Below are positions 7,849-9,963 of a DNA stretch of 9,963 nt, in pieces; the stretch's first letter is position 1, and each line of letters opens with the position of its first letter. The stretch covers positions 1 to 9,963 of the forward strand of contig CAZIWJ010000132.1 of the NCBI GenBank assembly GCA_964542855.1, given 5' to 3'. The translations under genes and the position numbers were made by a program. This DNA comes from CAZIWJ01 sp964542855 (GTDB lineage Bacteria > Bacteroidota > Bacteroidia > Cytophagales > Cyclobacteriaceae). The notes beneath the pieces are model-generated. The model was not told where the DNA came from. It saw only the letters and a program-made list of their open reading frames with translations, and searched no databases.

Positions 7849-7882
7849 AAAAAAAGCCGGTAAGTTCACCGGCTTTTTTTTT
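7849..7882. terminator. Bidirectional intrinsic terminator
   Basis: A perfect six-base stem GCCGGT (7856-7861) / ACCGGC (7868-7873) with loop AAGTTC is flanked by seven A on the left and nine T on the right. The A/T tracts can extend the stem and supply a U-tract in either direction. It lies between the convergent receptor gene (ending at 7800) and the SnoaL-like gene (ending at 7922) and can terminate both. Confidence 0.92.
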
Positions 7883-7921
7883 GCGAAAATAAGGGTTACA
7901 CTCCTATAAGTTGTTTGATAC

Positions 7922-8284
7922 TTACCCTTGCGAATTATCGTAATAGAATGTTTCCTTTTTAATCTGGTCGCCATCCCATTCCTGAACGGCAGCCTGTTCC
8001 ATCTGAACGCGGCCCATACCTTTCAGGGTAACGTCCATAACCGATACTACGGTGGTTACTCCGTTATCTTCGTCCGACGTCACGCTTTTCACGTCCAGCC
8101 CGTGGAAGTCCTCGATGCTTGCCAGGAAGTTCTTTTCGTATTCGCGGCAGGTCGATTTTCCTTCCCGGGTACCCCGTGGCTCGGTCATTACGATGTTTTC
8201 AGCATAATATTTTTCAAACGCATCCATCAGTTGTCCCGACGCCATCATACTGTAAATATCCTGGGCTTTTTCCTTGTAAGTCAT
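7922..8284 (-). CDS. SnoaL-like / NTF2-fold protein
   Basis: This small 120-residue protein has no signal peptide or membrane segment. Its opening helix region (KEKAQDIYSMMASGQLMDAFEKYYAENIV, read as two halves around residue 20) followed by MTEPRGTREGKST (33-45) and alternating strands ending VQEWDGDQIKKETFYYD is typical of SnoaL-like / NTF2-superfamily proteins. These are a cone-shaped fold used as small-molecule isomerases, hydrolases or binding domains. The family does not define a substrate, so no reaction is assigned. It stands alone, transcribed from the 8285-8435 region toward the shared terminator. A reading frame of the same length on the opposite strand is an antisense shadow. The ATG at 8284 is used because the preceding sequence is AT-rich and fits the expected alpha+beta fold start. 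Confidence 0.83.
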   Translation of the reverse strand: MTYKEKAQDIYSMMASGQLMDAFEKYYAENIVMTEPRGTREGKSTCREYEKNFLASIEDFHGLDVKSVTSDEDNGVTTVVSVMDVTLKGMGRVQMEQAAVQEWDGDQIKKETFYYDNSQG

Positions 8285-8435
8285 AATTAAGTATTTTTAA
8301 TTCAATTATTGTTGTATATACAAGTAACGGTAATCTTATTCCGGGGTTTTCTTTTCTGAAGAAAAAAAAGGCTTGATATCGGGGCACTGTAACAAAACGG
8401 AGGAAAGATTCATTAAGTAGTGTAAAGCAACCGAC
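8285..8435. promoter_or_regulatory. Divergent intergenic region with 12-bp palindrome
   Basis: This stretch separates the divergently transcribed SnoaL-like and methyltransferase genes. TTGTATATACAA (8312-8323) is a perfect palindrome located 28-39 bases upstream of the SnoaL-like start, overlapping where its promoter should be. It resembles operators of dimeric winged-helix regulators such as the MarR group, though no regulator gene is in the window. A GGAGG at 8399-8403 is 32 bases from the methyltransferase ATG, too far to serve as its ribosome binding site. I found no convincing -33/-7 pair. Confidence 0.35.
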
Positions 8436-9191
8436 ATGAGAATACTGATGATGAAAAATTTTTACTGGCTATCGTTCACCCTCACGCTTTTGTTTATCGG
8501 CACTGCATCCTGCCAGCAGCGTGAGCAGAATAATGATTCGGAACTAAGCGGGCGGTACATTCAGCAGTCGCCCAATCGCGATGGCATCGGAAAAATATAC
8601 ATGGGCCGGGAAATTTCTTACGTCATGGGGCACCAGGGTATTAACTGGCTGGAGCGCGACAGCCGCAAGCGGGAAGAAAAGCCCAACCAGGCCATCGAAG
8701 CCCTGGAACTGAAACCGACAAGCGTGGTCGCCGACATCGGGGCCGGAAGTGGTTACTTTACCTTTCGCATCAGTGAAGAAGTCCCAAACGGAAAAGTACT
8801 GGCAGTAGATATTCAGCCGGAAATGATTGAATTTCTGGAAAAGAAAAAAAAGCGCCTGGAAGCTACTAACGTAGAAACCATTCTTTGCACTGAAACCGAC
8901 CCAAAACTGCCGGCTGAATCGGTCGACCTGGCCCTGTTCGTAGATGTATACCATGAAATAGCCTTCCCGTATGAATACATGCAAGCCCTGGTAAAAGGGT
9001 TAAAACCCGGGGGAAGGGTAGCGTTAGTGGAATACCGGGCTGAAGATCCTGCCGTTCCCATTAAACGATTACACAAAATGACTGAAGAACAGGCCCGCAA
9101 AGAAATGGCGGTAGCAGGCCTTGAATTTATTAAAAACAGTAACGTGCTGCCTCAACAGCACATTTTGTTGTTCCGTAAACCCGAACAATAG
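8436..9191 (+). CDS. Exported class I SAM-dependent methyltransferase
   Basis: This 251-residue protein combines an export signal with a Rossmann-type methyltransferase. MKNFYWLSFTLTLLFIGTASC (residues 6-26) has a charged start, a hydrophobic core and a terminal Cys26 that could be a lipobox cysteine, though Thr at -3 is atypical. After a linker, a family-specific block IYMGREISYVMGHQGINWL (54-72) leads to SAM motif I, VVADIGAGSGYFTF (97-110). The acidic residue that usually contacts ribose is Asp125 in LAVDIQPEM. Later blocks are LPAESVDLALFVDVYHE (158-174), LKPGG (189-193), EYRAEDPAVPIKRLHKMTEEQ (199-219, read as two parts) and the end LPQQHILLF (238-246). The substrate is unknown. In-frame ATGs at 8448 and 8451 are alternatives, and 8451 gives the most typical signal-peptide length. 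It appears monocistronic, with a terminator just downstream. Confidence 0.85.
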   Translation: MRILMMKNFYWLSFTLTLLFIGTASCQQREQNNDSELSGRYIQQSPNRDGIGKIYMGREISYVMGHQGINWLERDSRKREEKPNQAIEALELKPTSVVADIGAGSGYFTFRISEEVPNGKVLAVDIQPEMIEFLEKKKKRLEATNVETILCTETDPKLPAESVDLALFVDVYHEIAFPYEYMQALVKGLKPGGRVALVEYRAEDPAVPIKRLHKMTEEQARKEMAVAGLEFIKNSNVLPQQHILLFRKPEQ

Positions 9192-9213
9192 TTAATTAAC
9201 ACACGCTTAATGC

Positions 9214-9244
9214 AAAAAAAGTTACCTTCCGGGTGACTTTTTTT
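9214..9244. terminator. Intrinsic terminator after the methyltransferase gene
   Basis: A hairpin GTTACC (9221-9226) / GGTGAC (9232-9237), containing one T-G wobble and loop TTCCG, is flanked by seven A upstream and seven T downstream. It begins 22 bases after the methyltransferase stop. The flanking A/T tracts extend the stem, so it may also work in reverse. Confidence 0.85.
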
Positions 9245-9263
9245 ATATTTATAAACACTAAAA

Positions 9264-9287
9264 AGCACGCGTGTAATTAAATGTGCT
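9264..9287. promoter_or_regulatory. Inverted repeat upstream of the TPM gene
   Basis: AGCAC (9264-9268) and GTGCT (9283-9287) are inverted repeats, and CACGCGTG (9266-9273) inside is a perfect 8-bp palindrome. The element ends three bases before the ATG at 9291, so it could be an operator or a 5' leader hairpin. Short repeats like this also arise by chance. Confidence 0.25.
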
Positions 9288-9290
9288 ATT

Positions 9291-9836
9291 ATGCAACCCA
9301 AATATGTTATGATTTTGTTCGTCGCCCTGTTAGCTACGGGGCTGGGTTTCTGGTTAGTGAACCGCATTAATACGAATTACTCTATCATTGAAGAAAAAAA
9401 ATTCCCGGACTACAATGGTAAACTGAGCGACCACGCCCAGCTAATCAGCGACACGCGCGAGGAAATTATCCGCGACAGCATTAATCAGTTTATGTTTAGT
9501 ACCTTTTCCGAACTGGCCATTTGTACCGTGGAAACCACAGATACCTCAACTATAAACGATTACGCCCGGGAGTTACTGCAACGATGGCGAATCGGGCAAC
9601 GCTACCAAAATAATGGTTATTTAATGCTTATTTCAAAAAGTGAAGGCGAAATAGCCATTGTTTCCAGAAAAGCAATACTCAACCACGAGCAGGCCAGGAA
9701 ACTGATTCACCAGCATGTGAATCCACACATTAGTAAAGGTAATTACGAAAAGGGGATCATGCAGAGTATCTCGGCACTATCTTACATGCACAATACGAAC
9801 GAGCAAATCCAGCCTGTCCTGCAAAACAGCAAATAG
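9291..9836 (+). CDS. Membrane-anchored TPM-domain protein
   Basis: This 181-residue protein has an N-terminal hydrophobic segment (about residues 5-23) that acts as a signal anchor or uncleaved signal, followed by a TPM domain (about 40-165). The TPM pattern is visible in YNGKLSD (41-47), ELAICTVET (74-82), INDYARELLQRWRIGQRYQN (88-107), NGYLMLISKSEGEIAIVSRK (108-127) and NPHISKGNYEKGI (144-156). TPM domains (YgcG-like in bacteria, TLP18.3 in chloroplasts) are usually extracytoplasmic; phosphatase or repair functions are described for some members. Bacterial relatives often carry a second, C-terminal membrane helix and a glycine-rich tail. This one ends shortly after the domain in a polar tail, so it is the short form. 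It lies downstream of a terminator and probably has its own promoter. Biological role is unknown. Confidence 0.85.
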   Translation: MQPKYVMILFVALLATGLGFWLVNRINTNYSIIEEKKFPDYNGKLSDHAQLISDTREEIIRDSINQFMFSTFSELAICTVETTDTSTINDYARELLQRWRIGQRYQNNGYLMLISKSEGEIAIVSRKAILNHEQARKLIHQHVNPHISKGNYEKGIMQSISALSYMHNTNEQIQPVLQNSK

Positions 9837-9963
9837 CCCTACTGAACAATTCCCCCCGTTATTTGCTTATGCTAAGGAGAGTCCCGTAGTCATTTACTAC
9901 CAGATTACGTATACTAGTAGGTAATTTACCGGGCTAAACTTGCTTTTATGGTAAAAATTATGT
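9837..9963. other. Non-coding tail at the window edge
   Basis: No gene is supported here. Small inverted repeats are present: GTAGT (9886-9890) / ACTAC (9896-9900), and GGTAA (9920-9924) / TTACC (9926-9930). An ATG at 9948 opens a frame (MVKIM) that runs off the window after five codons and may be the start of the next gene, which would make this its promoter region. This cannot be decided from the sequence given. Confidence 0.25.

Noticed and set aside
7928..8290. Plus-strand open frame of 120 codons opposite the SnoaL-like gene
   Set aside because: It lies almost exactly antisense to a gene with a recognisable fold, and its translation shows no domain pattern. It is a shadow frame.
8341..8372. 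Pyrimidine-rich/purine-rich inverted stretch around TTCTGAAGAA
   Set aside because: Imperfect A/T pairing with no stable GC stem and no T-tract after it. It is most likely compositional.

Overview
The window looks like a chromosomal segment of a Bacteroidota bacterium, probably in the Cytophagia/Cytophagales range. The reasons are an Oar-type TonB-dependent receptor with an N-terminal carboxypeptidase-like regulatory domain, several lipoprotein-type signal peptides, almost no Shine-Dalgarno sequences, AT-rich start regions and moderate GC content. Placement below phylum is inference. I see no tRNA, rRNA, CRISPR array, insertion sequence or phage gene.

Layout. (1) 93-1774, minus strand: a tightly coupled pair. 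A membrane protein with a C-terminal DUF952 domain is followed, with stop and start sharing one base, by a DUF3445 / heme-dependent oxidative N-demethylase-like protein. (2) 1775-1831: a short divergent promoter region with two small palindromic motifs and a 19-codon upstream ORF that runs into the DUF952 gene. (3) 1832-7800, plus strand: a three-gene operon of an ADGF-type adenosine deaminase lipoprotein, a purine nucleoside permease (NUP) family lipoprotein and a large Oar-like TonB-dependent outer-membrane receptor. (4) 7849-7882: a strong bidirectional terminator between convergent genes. (5) 7922-8284, minus strand: a small SnoaL/NTF2-like protein. (6) 8285-8435: a divergent intergenic region with a perfect 12-bp palindrome. 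(7) 8436-9191, plus strand: a class I SAM-dependent methyltransferase carrying an export signal, followed by a terminator. (8) 9291-9836, plus strand: a membrane-anchored TPM-domain protein. (9) 9837-9963: non-coding sequence up to the window edge.

The central operon is the most coherent system. Two predicted surface or periplasmic lipoproteins act on or bind purine nucleosides. They sit directly upstream of an outer-membrane TonB-dependent transporter, much as SusD-like partners and enzymes sit beside SusC in glycan loci. The inference is an outer-membrane purine nucleoside scavenging locus: adenosine is deaminated to inosine outside the inner membrane, the nucleoside is bound or cleaved by the NUP-family protein, and the product enters through the receptor. 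The sequence supports the family assignments well. The shared pathway and the receptor's substrate are not demonstrated.

The second notable item is the methyltransferase. It has an intact SAM-binding motif behind a lipoprotein-like signal peptide, although S-adenosylmethionine is normally cytoplasmic.
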